Source of the DNA: Nepenthes gracilis
Taxonomy: Eukaryota; Streptophyta; Magnoliopsida; Caryophyllales; Nepenthaceae
Assembly (NCBI GenBank): GCA_033239525.1
Contig: BSYO01000005.1
Coordinates: 22,736,519 to 22,800,518 of the forward strand
Direction of reading: 5' to 3'
DNA length: 64,000 nt
Both the position numbers and the translations under genes were made by a program. Shown in pieces: positions 12,047 through 23,309 of the stretch. The notes under the pieces are model-generated. The model ran no database searches. It saw only the letters and a list, made by a program, of their open reading frames with translations, and was not told the origin of the DNA. Within the stretch, counting starts at the first letter, position 1. Each line of letters begins with the position of its first letter.

Positions 12047-14420
12047 TGTAAGGTTCGAATCTTTAAATTATGATAATTATGATTAATTAAATTAATATAA
12101 TTAAAATTAAGGTTAAATGATATAAAAAATTGGGTTAAAAGAGTCAAAATTAGACTAGTTGAATCTGAATATGATGCGTGTTTGAATTTGATTTGAGCTT
12201 GACCAGGCCTGACGCATACTCGAGCCCAGAAAATAGTATACCCTCGTCCAATGCACACCCGAGCTATACTCGAGCGCTAATTCCCGTGGTCTAGTACTCA
12301 ATACACATTCAACGAGTGCTCAGACTCTGATCTCATGTTTGCCTAGTGTTCGATTCATGCTCAACTGACACTTGAACACCAGTCTATTGTAAATAACGCC
12401 AAGCTTATTTTCTATTATTTTTGCTGTAGTTTTTCAGAGAATAGAGAGAGAGCTAAAGAGAAGAGAGAGTAAAACAGATAGAAGGTTTGAGGAGGTTCAA
12501 TTCAAGTAATTTGAGGCTAAAATTTAATAAATTTGGAGAAAAGGTAAGTGCACTCTATATTTTTCTTCATTTGTTGCTCTTCTTTTCTACCTCTCATGAG
12601 CAATTTTTGTTCCCTTACTCAATTATGTTAATATTTCAAGACTAGCACATGTATATTAAGTATATATATAAAGTTTTTATAATTTTGCAGCAAGATTGTG
12701 TAAAATTTTTGTCCATATTCACATATTCATACACATATCCTGAAAATTACTTTTCAACTACTTGCATGTCTTCAATTCAAGATTTAATAAGCTTGCATGT
12801 AATAAATTTAGTATTTAATGCTATATTAGATTCTAGACTTATAAAAATAAGTTGGATGTTTCAGAAATTAATGAAATAAGCCATGTATGTGAAATATATA
12901 AGATGATATTATAAAATTTATCATGTTATTGATTTTTAATGTATTTTTTTAAATTTTTCTGAACTTCATAGGTTCTAAATTTCGTACTATAACTTTTATA
13001 GGTTCTAAATTTATCAAATATATGCTTTATGAAAGCAAGAAAATGATATATTGACATTTAAGATTTGAAATTTAGTATACGTACTTATTCTACATTTCTT
13101 ATTGTTTTATTTCACTTTTTGTTAAATTTTCTATATTTTGCCACTGATTCAACATTCCACACCTTCAATGTAATTTGATTAAGCTTTTGTAAAATTATGA
13201 GTATGAATTGATAAAATTGCAAGAGAAAACTCTACAATTATGTTAAGATATAAAAAATCGTTCTTCAAAAGAATGAGAATTAAGAATTATAAAATTAAGT
13301 GTAGAGTTTTTCTAAATTAAATATTAGACCAAGGTTTTATTCAATAGATAGTATATTTTGTCATTCCTTAGTATATTACAATGGTATATTGATATTTGAT
13401 CTTATCATCCACAGGATTAAGAAGCGGAGTTTAACCCCATCTATAAGATTATATATAGGCAGCCTACTTTTGAGTTTTGAATAGAAGTTTATAAACTTTG
13501 GTTGTATGAAAATATATACAACTCGATCTTCAATTATCTACTCTTTCAACCGATAAGGCTTACTGGTCTTGATTCCTAAAGAAAATAAGAATTTGAATAT
13601 AATTTGATGGTTAAGATAAAGAAAAAAATATTATAAGAAAATTTAAAAAATGTTGTAAAATTCGGACATGTATTTATATGAAATTTCATGGTATATCATT
13701 GAATTCTAATATATTAATCCCTACATTATATTTTTAATGCAATTATATGTATATAATCATTATTATATAGTACCTTATTGAGTTTTTGACTCAATCATTA
13801 TTATTTTACTAACCCCTTCAATCCTTGTTAGACGATCAGGATTGAAGGATCGAGTGAATATGAAGAGTTTAGACTCTTGTATAGATGGATTATAATGCTA
13901 TTTTTGAATAATATTTATTGTATTATATTATATTCGAATAGCGTTTGAATAATGGTTAATGGGTCTAATGTTATAATTTTTTATTAATCATACAGCTTTG
14001 GATGATATTAGTTGGTATTTAGGTTACTCTGATGGTAGTATTTTAATTTTCGGATAATATTTTTTGTTTATTTTACGTCCGGATAGCAGTTGTGTATATT
14101 TTAATTTTTTGGATAGCTTTAAAGTGTCAGAAAAAATTATATCAAATGCCGATCAACAGGTTATGAATTAGTATTGCTATAGTCTTATGATAGCTTCAAG
14201 CTATCTGACGACTAGCTATCTATTACTAGATTATGGTTTATAATTTATTTTTATAAATTTATATACTTTGATTATATTTTTGACAGGTATCGCTTCTTAC
14301 GTAAGATCCGACGTCACTTTTTGGGTTGGTATTGGAGCCACATAGAACGTAACATATTTGGGTCCTGTGTATATATTAAATTCATTTAGTTATGGTCGGT
14401 TGAGGTGTCAGAGTACAACT
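12047..14420 (+). repeat. Decayed LTR-like repeat, family G, copy 1
   Basis: It starts TGTAAGGTTCGAA, followed by an A/T stretch, a GC-rich part with repeated CTCGAG/TCGAGCG motifs (about 12190-12380), a GAGAGAGAG block (about 12440-12480), and then a long AT-rich part. It ends in GTTGG.ATTGGAGCCACATAGAA...GGGTCCTGTGTATATAT (about 14320-14380). The same landmarks in the same order occur at 37156-39140, and inverted at 39400-40690. The TGTAA start and size suggest a Gypsy-type LTR. No paired copy or exact target duplication was found. Confidence 0.5.
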
Positions 14421-14619
14421 CACATCCAAAAGTTAATTAATTGAAGAATTGATCTAATAATAATTTGGCTAACGTTAATTTTAAAATCGAAATTTGAAAC
14501 GTGAAAACATATACATGTGTAATTATTGAAATATAATGATAGGATATAATCTTATTATAGTTGATATATTATTAATGATGATATTTTACTATAGAAATTG
14601 ATAATATTGAACGATGAAA

Positions 14620-14850
14620 CAAATACTATCATTAAAAATTTAGTTACTATTAACAACGGTATATACTTATAATTATTTCAATTTAACGATGATACAAAGA
14701 CTATCGTTAAAAGTGTTGCCACTGTTGACGATGGTATTTATACTTATAATTACTCAAATTTAACTAAAAAATATCATTGTTAAAAGTTTGGTTACTATTA
14801 ATAACGGTATTTACTCTCATAATTGTTTGTCTTTAACCACTAAAAAAATA
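14620..14850 (+). repeat. Three ~75 bp tandem units with AACGGT motifs
   Basis: Units start near 14624, 14701 and 14773. Each has the form ACTAT(C)(A/G)TTAAAA...TTGTTACTATTAA(C/T)AACGGTATTTAC..ATAATT. They are followed by CACTAAAAAAATATTAG near 14837. Repeated CGTTAAAAG/AACGGT motifs next to a CACTA start recall subterminal repeats of CACTA-type DNA transposons. No matching second terminus was found, so the class is a guess. Confidence 0.4.
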
Positions 14851-15019
14851 TTAGTATTAAAAGTACCAAAATTATTAATGACAGAAAATAAAATTCGATT
14901 GCTAAAGACTGTTGACGACAGAGAAAACAATGACGTGAATTTTCACATTAAAAACTATTAGCATAAAAATTATGTTTTTGATGAGCATAATTTCTATCAC
15001 TGAAATTACTTTTTATTGT

Positions 15020-15300
15020 TGTGTTTATTTATAATTTTATGTAATCATCAATCTTATTATTTTACCAAACTAGTTATAATTTTTAGTTCTTTTCAATTTG
15101 CCTGATGTGCCTTATTTTCGATATATCTATAAAAAAATGGTTAATTACTTTTCCATGCACATTTTACATTTTTTCTCTTTTTGTAAGTATATATTTATAT
15201 ATATTTCATTCAAAAAAAAAAAAATCATGTACAAATATTTTAAAACATCCAAAATAATAACAAATGAACTGGTCATAACCCAATCCAAAATAACTACAAG
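15020..15300 (+). repeat. Direct repeat Q, right copy
   Basis: The right-hand partner of the repeat at 9735-10000, ending about 200 bp before the Copia element. See that entry for the shared segments. Confidence 0.55.
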
Positions 15301-15497
15301 CTCAAAGCAATAGGGCCAAAAGCACAAAAAAAGCAAAAAGGCAAGGAACTGAAAAAATCATTACAATATATGATCGTCTTTACAATACAGACTCTTTCTG
15401 AATAAAAAATTTAAAATAATTTGGTAGTCTTATTCTCATCAAAGTAAAAAGATGCAATAAAAATACCAGTGTTTCAATGGCTTTTCCTTATTGGTTA

Positions 15498-15807
15498 TAT
15501 TAGGAAATATTACATAATTAATATTTGTCAAATATTTTCTCCATTGTCAAATATTTTCTTCTTATTTCTTTCCCTGTATTTCCTCTGTATTATTTTCTTC
15601 CTTTCTTTATTTCCTTTCCGTATTTACTGTATAAGTTGTATAAATGCGTGCTTTGAGGGCTGTGTAAAGTATGAAGTGAAATGAATAAAACTCTAGCGTC
15701 CGTTTTCTTCATCATTTTGTTGTCCTCTCTCTGAGCGCGTCTCTGCCGTTGCTCAGCTATCCTCCTTCCTCTCCGTTTCTAGGTTTTGCTTAATGTAAAA
15801 CTTCACA
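15498..15807 (+). repeat. 5' LTR of the Copia element
   Basis: It is 310 bp, starting TATTAGGAAATATTACA and ending AAAACTTCACA. A pyrimidine-rich middle is followed by GTATAAGTTGTATAAATG, which may serve as the TATA region, and by GAATAAAACTC, a likely polyadenylation signal. The primer-binding site begins at 15808. Confidence 0.93.
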
Positions 15808-18800
15808 TGATATCAGAGACAGTGACGTCTCACCAGACCACTTCCAAAACTATATCGAACACTGCTAATCCATCCTTCACTCCTTCACAAGAACACATGC
15901 GTGTTCAAATCCTAAACGATCTCACAAATCCTTTTCAACTGGAAATCGGTGACAATTTGGCCATCACTCTAGTCACCAATTTACTCACCGTCGACAATTA
16001 CTCAACCTGGCCCAGAGCCATGCGTCGAGCTTTAAGAGTCAAGAACAAACTTCAGTTCATTGAGAGCACTGTTCCCAAACCAATCAACCCAACTGATCCT
16101 CCTTTTGAAATCCGGGGCCGATGCAATGATATGGTGGTTTCTTGGATCCAAAACTCAGTTTGTCCTTCTATCAAGTCTAGCGTTGCCTTCATCGATGATG
16201 CCTCTGAGATTTGGAGTGAGTTACGTGACTAATTCACTCAACAAAACGAGCCTCGTATCTTTCAATTAAAAAAATCATTGGCCAGCCTTCTGCAAGAACA
16301 GGACCCAGTAAGCATATATTATGGTAAACTCAAAACCTTATGGGATGAACTCTTAGTTTATAACCCCCTCCCGAACTGTGATTGCAGTAAGATGAAAATC
16401 TTTGCTGATCGATATCAACATGATTGTGTAATCCAATTTTTGATGGGCTTAAATGACTCTTGTGCACACACCCGCGACCAGATTATGCTCATGGATCCTC
16501 TCCCCTCTGTTAATAGAATTTTATTTGTTATTCAGCAACAAGAATGACAACACAAGATATTATCTGTTCTGCAACCTACACACACAATGGCTTTATCAGC
16601 CAGATGCAATTTTAATTATCAAAAGAATATCGCGAAAAGCATTCACTCTGTGAAGAAAGACCGCCCCTTTTGTGTTCACTACCGGATCACAGGGCACTCA
16701 GTGCAACAGTGTTTCAAAATTGGAAACACTGAGGCACCCGTATGTACCCATTGCAATAAAATTGGACACACCCTTGATAAATGTTACCAATTGTATGGAT
16801 ATCTTCCTAACCACAAATTGTATGGGAAATCTGGCAACGTGATGCCTTCTGCCAACGTGATGCCTTCTGCCAACCTCTCGAGCTTCAAAAATTTACGGGC
16901 CAAGGAGGAGATGCTGATGACAAAATTGCTTTGACTAAAGCCCAATTCGACCAACTTATGGAATTAATTCAGTCATGGGACACGGCCAAGCCAAGCCAGT
17001 CCATTTTTGACCCACATACCGAGCAGCCAAAGGCTGCCAACATGACAAGTACGGTATCATGTGTATCATCTTCTCAACAATGTTTGGATAATCAAAAACA
17101 CACATTGATTTTGGACACTGGGGCCACAGATCATATGATATGTGATCCCGCATTATATGTTCATAAAGTCCAGCTTTCATATTTTGTTAATCTTCCGGAT
17201 GGAAGTAAAGTATCTGTTTTTCATATCAAAAATATTAAACTTATGAACAAAATGATATTGGAACATGTTCTTTGTGTTCCTTCATTCTGTTTTAATTTAA
17301 TTTCTGTAAAGCGACTAACTGATGCCCTTGATTGCTGCATATTCTTCCTTTCTAACATTTATTTGATTCAGAACATTGCCTCTTGGACAACGATTGAGAT
17401 GGGTGAAGAAAGAAATAGGTTATATCATCTGAAGCATGCTGAAATACCTTCAAATACTTTGACTAATTTTCTTCTCAAAAGTTGTCATCTAAATATTAAA
17501 CCATCTGTTCACTCTGTCTCTTCTCCAATTAATATTTGGCATTATCGTTTAGGGCATATTGCACATTCTAGACTTAAACTAATTGATAATTCTCTTGTAA
17601 AAGGAGCAGTAAGCTCTATTAATAATAATAATCCTTATTCCATTTGTCATATGGCAAAACATCGTCTCCCCTTTCCTTCTAGTACCCATAAATCACACAT
17701 CTTGTTTGAAATGATTCACTGCGATATATGGAGACTTTTCGTTGAGGTATCTTATGAGGGTTACAAGTATTTCCTCACTATCATTGACGATCTTTCTAGA
17801 AGTATATAGATCTATCTTCTAAAATAAAAATCAGACACCAAACAGTGCTTAAAGAATTTTTACGAACTTATTAGAACACAATTTGGTGTTAAAATTCGAA
17901 TCCTTAGAAGTGATAATGATTCTGAATTTAACATAGGAGACTTTTACAGTAGAAGATGTATAATTCACCAGTGGAGTTGTGTTGAAACTCCGCAACAAAA
18001 TACAATAGTTGAACGTAAACATCAACATCTGTTGAATGCTGCCAGGGCGATTAGATTTCAGTTCGGACTTTCCCTAAGATTTTGGAGTGATTGTATTCTT
18101 ACAGCTATCTATATCATCAATGGAACACCAAGCCCATTATTAGAAAATAAGACCCCTTACGAAATTCTCTTTGAAGTCAAACCCAATTACGAAAATTTAA
18201 GAATATTTGGTTGTCTGTATTTTGCTACTACTATTTCTCATGGCGTACCAAGTTTGATTCTAGAAGTAGGAAATGTGTCTTTCTAGGTTATCCTTTTGGA
18301 GTTAAAGGATACAAATTAATTGACTTGAATAATTATAGTACATTCTATTTACGAGACGTAATTTTTCATAAAGAAATATTCCCTTTCTAGAACGACAACA
18401 TCGATCAAAACTCAAATACCTTATCCAATACATACCCATCAGAACAGCCCAATATTGAGCTTAATGATGAACAACTATGCCAAACTCAACCAGGGCTGTC
18501 AACTTTGCATCATCCCTGTCCTATAGCTGAACAAACAGTCGAGGATAGTGCCAAAATATCTACTGCCTCAGTTCAAAATCAGTCTGGCAAACATCCGGAT
18601 CAGTTAATAGACGATCATTCAGAACACAATACATTTACTGATACACCATCTCCATAAGTTAGTCAGATACCTATTCGTAGAACTACTAGAGTTAGAAAGA
18701 CTCCCGAATATTTGAAGAAATTTCATTGTCATCAAGTGTCCCAAACCTCACTCACTTAATCAGAAACCCAAACTATCAGGTAAACCATATTCTTTTATAA

Positions 18801-20405
18801 ACTGTATTTCACATCAAAAATAATCTCCCACATTCAGTCATTTTTCATCTGCCATAACATCTTAGAGTGAACCACAAACATATACTCAAGCCATTCGTGA
18901 TGAAAAATGGCACGAAGCCATTGAAAGTGAATTAAATGCATTAGAACAAAACAAAACGTGGATCATTACTAATCTAGCTCCTGGAAAGAAAACTATTGGG
19001 TATCAATATGCATTTAAATTAAAATTCAATAACGATGGGAATATTAAGAGATATAAATGTAGATTGGTAGCCAAAGGATATACACAACAAGAAGGCATAG
19101 ATTATCATGAAACGTTCTCCTCTGTTGTGAAACTCACTACCGTGCGATACCTCCTAACCATAGCCGCCATTAAATGGTGGCATTTACATTATTTTGATGT
19201 TAATAATGCCTTTTTATATGGCATTTTAGAGGAGAAAATTTACATGCGGAAACCTCTAGGGTATACTAAGAAAAATCCAATCAAGTCTTGTAAACTATTA
19301 AAAATCATTTATGACCTTAAACAAGCCTCTAGGCAGTGATATTCTAAACTATCTACATCCCTAATTGCTTTTGGTTTCACACAATCCAAAACAGATTACA
19401 ACTTATTTACTAAAGAAGATGACAAATCCTTTATAGTATTACTTATATATATTGATGACATTATTGTTGTCAGTAGTTGTTTGGATTTTATTGCTTCTAT
19501 TAAATCATTTTTGGATAGCGGTTTCAAAATTAAAGATCTTGGCGCTCTACGATATTTTCTTGGCATAGAGGTCGCGCGATTCTCCAAAGGCATACATATT
19601 TGCCAAAGAAAATATGCGCTCGACATTCTCACTAATTCCGGTACCCTTGGTTTCAAACCCCTTAAACTCTCAATGGACCAAAATGTGAAGTTGAGCAAAG
19701 AGACCGAAATCATCCTACAAGATTCGAGTGTTCACAGAAGGCTAATTGGAAGGCTTCTTTATCTAACTGTAACAAGGCACGATATCTGCTATGCAGTACA
19801 CATTCTGAGTCAATTCATGACTCAACCAACTTCTAGCCATATGAATGCTGCTTATCATGGTCTACGATATCTCAAATTGCACCCAGGACAAGGAATATTA
19901 TTCTCTTCTACTTTTAATATTCAGCTTCGAGCTTTTTGTGATGTAGATTAGGCTTCATGTCCTGATACTAGAAGATCTATTACCGGCTACTACATTTTCA
20001 TTGGAGATTCACTTATCTCCTAGAAGTGCAAGAAACAGTATGTTGTTTCATGCTCTTCAGCAGAAGTAGAATATCGATCCATAGCCACTACCTGCTGCGA
20101 ACTATCTTGGCTACGTTATATTTTACTTGATTTGCGGGTTCCACATTCTCACGCCATAGAACTCCATTGCAACAATCAAGCTACCCTTCACATTTCAGCC
20201 AATCCTGTTTTCCATGAACGCACCAAGCATATTGAGTTGGATTGTCATTTGGTTCACGACAAGATTCAGGATGGAAATATTCGCACTTATCATGTGACTA
20301 CTTATAATCAACTAGTAGATATGTTTACCAAGATTCTACCATTACATCGCCTGCGACTTCACTTATCCAAGTTAGGCATCATCAACATATATGCTCTACC
20401 TTGCC
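15808..20405 (+). pseudogene. Broken Copia gag-pol
   Basis: Remnant of one long polyprotein. The gag part (about 15830-16930) is interrupted by stops at 16230-16232 and 16545-16547. It ends with two zinc knuckles: the first has Tyr in place of the second Cys (CVHYRITGHSVQQC), the second is intact (CTHCNKIGHTLDKC). From 16931 the frame changes. Protease has the active-site motif DTGATDH. A GAG-pre-integrase segment (HYRLGH) and the integrase core follow, with the acidic residues in IHCDIW, RSDNDSEF and IVERKHQ. Reverse transcriptase has LVAKGYTQQEGIDY and YIDD, and RNase H has RRSITGYY and EVEYR. Four stops at 17807, 19337, 19949 and 20021 replace Trp codons conserved in Copia, each explained by one G-to-A change. 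Confidence 0.9.
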
Positions 20406-20411
20406 GAGGGG

Positions 20412-20721
20412 TATTAAGAAATATTACATAATTAATATTTATCAAATATTTTCTTCTTTGTCAAATATTTTCTTCTTATTTCTTTCCCTGTATTTCCTCT
20501 GTATTATTTACTTCCTTTCTTTATTTCCTTTCCGTATTTACTGTATAAGTTGTATAAATGTGTGCTTTGAGGGCTGTGTAAAGTATGAAGTGAAATGAAT
20601 AAAACTCTGGCGTCCGTTTTCTTCATCATTTCGTCGTCCTCTCTCTAAGCGCGTCTCTGCCATTGCTCAGCCATCCTCCTTCCTCTCCGTTTCTAGATTT
20701 TGTTTGACGCAAAACTTCACA
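20412..20721 (+). repeat. 3' LTR of the Copia element
   Basis: It is 310 bp, equal in length to the 5' LTR with no gap between them, starting TATTAAGAAATATTACA and ending AAAACTTCACA. It is followed at 20722 by the target duplication GGTTA. Confidence 0.93.
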
Positions 20722-20726
20722 GGTTA

Positions 20727-23180
20727 AATAAAATTATCATTTACCCAAAAAAGTTCAATGGGATTTTGCCAACAATAAGATATTTTAGTTATTTTATTAT
20801 GTTTGTGTGAATAAAATAAGTGATATTGTAGTATGATAAATAAAGTAAATTTGGGTGATTCAGGGTCTCTTTGATATTAATGTCGAATTTGTTGTATGAG
20901 ATGGTATAAGTGTAGAAAAAATTACTTTTTTTCTAAAAAAAATGTGGAGCCATAAACTATTTGGCAAACTATCATTAAAACATTGACCTTAAAAATAATT
21001 TAGTGAGTGTCCAATTATGCCCTTTAAATCACTATAGTGTAAAATGATTTAAAATTTCATAAATAAGTGTTACCTTATTATAAAATATTTTTTTTATTTT
21101 TAAAATAATATTTACTACTTATAAAAAAATATGTAGTCTTTCATATCATTTACTATTTTAACTATTATTACACAAATCAACATAAATAATATTTGTTATT
21201 TTTTCTCATATAACTTATAACATACTATGTGTTAACGACTACCGGTGATGACATGGTGGTGTGTAGGGGTAGCGACCAGGCAAAGACAATCAAGGCACGA
21301 CGGTGGTTGAGGCCGATGGTGGCAACGATGATAGAATTAAGGGGGTGACGGTAACTAAAAAATTAAATACATGATTCTTAACTATTTTTGAAGTACATCT
21401 GACTTAATTTTTTTAAAAATCTGTCTTAGTTATTTCATAAAGGCTTTTGTAAGATACTTTTATCTAGTACAATGCCAATCTTTCTATTGAATCTCACAAT
21501 TTTTCTAAACACTGAATTTATTTTGATAATCATCTCAAATGAACCATCTTTCTAATAGCATTCCTCACCGAACGGAGCTCCTCTCATAGATCGGCCTCTT
21601 TTTCACTACCTATAACAAAAAAATTTATAGTTCAAACTTAAAGAATCGGTGAACGTTTTTTTTATTTTTTTTTGACTTAAGCAAATATAACTCGGGTCCG
21701 TTTGGGTGTTTGTTTGTAACTTGCAAAATTCAAAAGCTATGTTTATATCAAACATTTTTCCCAATCGCTTCTCATTCAAATAAGCACCAATTTTCAATTA
21801 CAACAATAAAAGATGCTAATATTGCTTAGCATAAAACTATACGTAGATAACACACTAAGATTGCATTTTTTAGATGAGAAGTACTTGTGCATCTTTGGCA
21901 ACTAAACACATATGAAAATTATATTATTAAAATGGATGGAAAAAGTCGTAATAAAAGAAAAGGAAGATTATAGCCATAAATATTTAAAAGTTACATATAT
22001 AAATAATTAAATAAGTTAACAATATTTAAAGTGATTTAGACATTTGAAACATGGGCTTAAAAGAAAAAAATATATATATAAAACTATATAAAAAATATAT
22101 ATAATTAAATTATTTACTTTCTCATAGCATACTTTACGAGGTTAAGTGGAATAATAAAGGCACCGATATAGCTGGTGCAATATGACTTAATTGCAGAAGT
22201 AAATATTCATTCCTGCGGCCGAGGGAAATTAATATGCACCGCCATTCTAGATACAGAGTTTTGATAATTGCAGCCCACAAAAAAAAAAAAAAAAAAAAGA
22301 GGATGCGTGGAGTCTCATTGGGTTTCGTTTGTTAAAGAGTAGTTATGTTGCCTTGACTTATAATATTGTTTGAAAAGTCTAAAGTTTAAGCTTTACTTTG
22401 GGCACCAAGGCCAGGGGTGGTCGGTTGGATGGAGAGTTTTACTACTACACAGGTTGATGAGAAATAAAGGCAAACAATAAATTGGATTACCAAATCCCCC
22501 ATTTTAACTTTTTCATAGAATTGAAATAGTTATTTTTAGAGTTTACAAGGCAAATAGTTAGGAAAAAAAAAAACATAAAATTCAAATTCACGTCAAATAC
22601 ATATTTAGATCGTCTAAGTTGATACTTCTATCTCTACAAAGTTAGAAAAATGATATTTAATACTTACTTTTTATTAATTGTTAAGTTCTAATCAGATAAA
22701 AATATTGAAGAGATGTTTCTCAATTACTTCTACAACACATTCAATTAATATGATATTTATCTATTTATTTTTATATACAAAATTGACATATAATAATAAA
22801 AAGATCATAACAAATTATATTTAATTATATAATTATTTACAATTTAGACCATAAATCCTGCAAGAATCCTTTTGTTAGGCCACTCTCTTAAGCACAATGG
22901 TTATCTCAAGTGGGGTTGTATTAATTCTCCAACTAATAAAACTAACTTTTTGAAATGAGTAATTATATTGAAAATGGCCATGTCTTCATTTTGTTGTCTG
23001 ACGAAGTCTACAAGCAAATCACTAACCCTCTCCTTTACTTCATCTCCTGCAAAGGCACGTCTCTACAGTCGTTTGCCCTAGCTCCCTAAACTAGGCTATA
23101 GATATAATATCCATTTATTTATCTATATTTATATTGACTTAATGGATATTTTAAATAGGTTTTGCTATCATCAAATCTTT
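20727..23180. other. Spacer upstream of the second GDSL gene
   Basis: No exon is seen. The stretches 20955-21060 and 21540-21700 resemble sequence at about 7240-7340 and 9270-9440, that is, the far side of the Copia element. The copies carry phrases such as GGGTCTCTTTGATATTAA and GGGTCCGTTTGGGTGTTTG, which recall ends of small non-autonomous DNA transposons, but I cannot pair termini. An A19 run sits near 22280. Confidence 0.4.
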
Positions 23181-23186
23181 TATATG

Positions 23187-23196
23187 TATATATATA
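23187..23196 (+). promoter_or_regulatory. TATA-like element of the second GDSL gene
   Basis: An alternating TATATATATA lies about 115 bp upstream of the ATG at 23310, the same spacing as the TATA box of gene 1 (about 110 bp). AT-rich surroundings make the assignment uncertain. Confidence 0.35.
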
Positions 23197-23309
23197 CACG
23201 CAACTACGATCAAACACCATGCTCTGTAACACGCTTGCCTTAAATTTAGAGCTTCTCCTTTCGGACTCCTCTTGCAGCTTTTGGATGCGCTAATCACGCT
23301 TAAGCCAGC

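Larger units (their letters stand above)
15498..20721 (+). mobile_element. Full-length, inactive Ty1/Copia retrotransposon
   Basis: A 5224 bp element bounded by two 310 bp LTRs and flanked by the exact target duplication GGTTA (15493-15497 and 20722-20726). The LTR ends are TATTA...TTCACA; the first dinucleotide is TA instead of the usual TG in both copies. A primer-binding site TGATATCAGAGAC, complementary to initiator-tRNA-Met type primers with one mismatch, follows the 5' LTR directly. A purine-rich tract (GAGGGG) precedes the 3' LTR. The order gag, protease, integrase, reverse transcriptase, RNase H marks it as Copia. The LTRs differ at about 17 of 310 sites by my count (about 5.5%), 15 of them transitions. 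The polyprotein is disrupted by stops and frameshifts, so it cannot move by itself. Confidence 0.95.

Noticed and set aside
11908..12258. 116-codon minus-strand frame
   Set aside because: It is translated A/T-rich repeat at the start of family G copy 1, dominated by Asn, Ile and Tyr.
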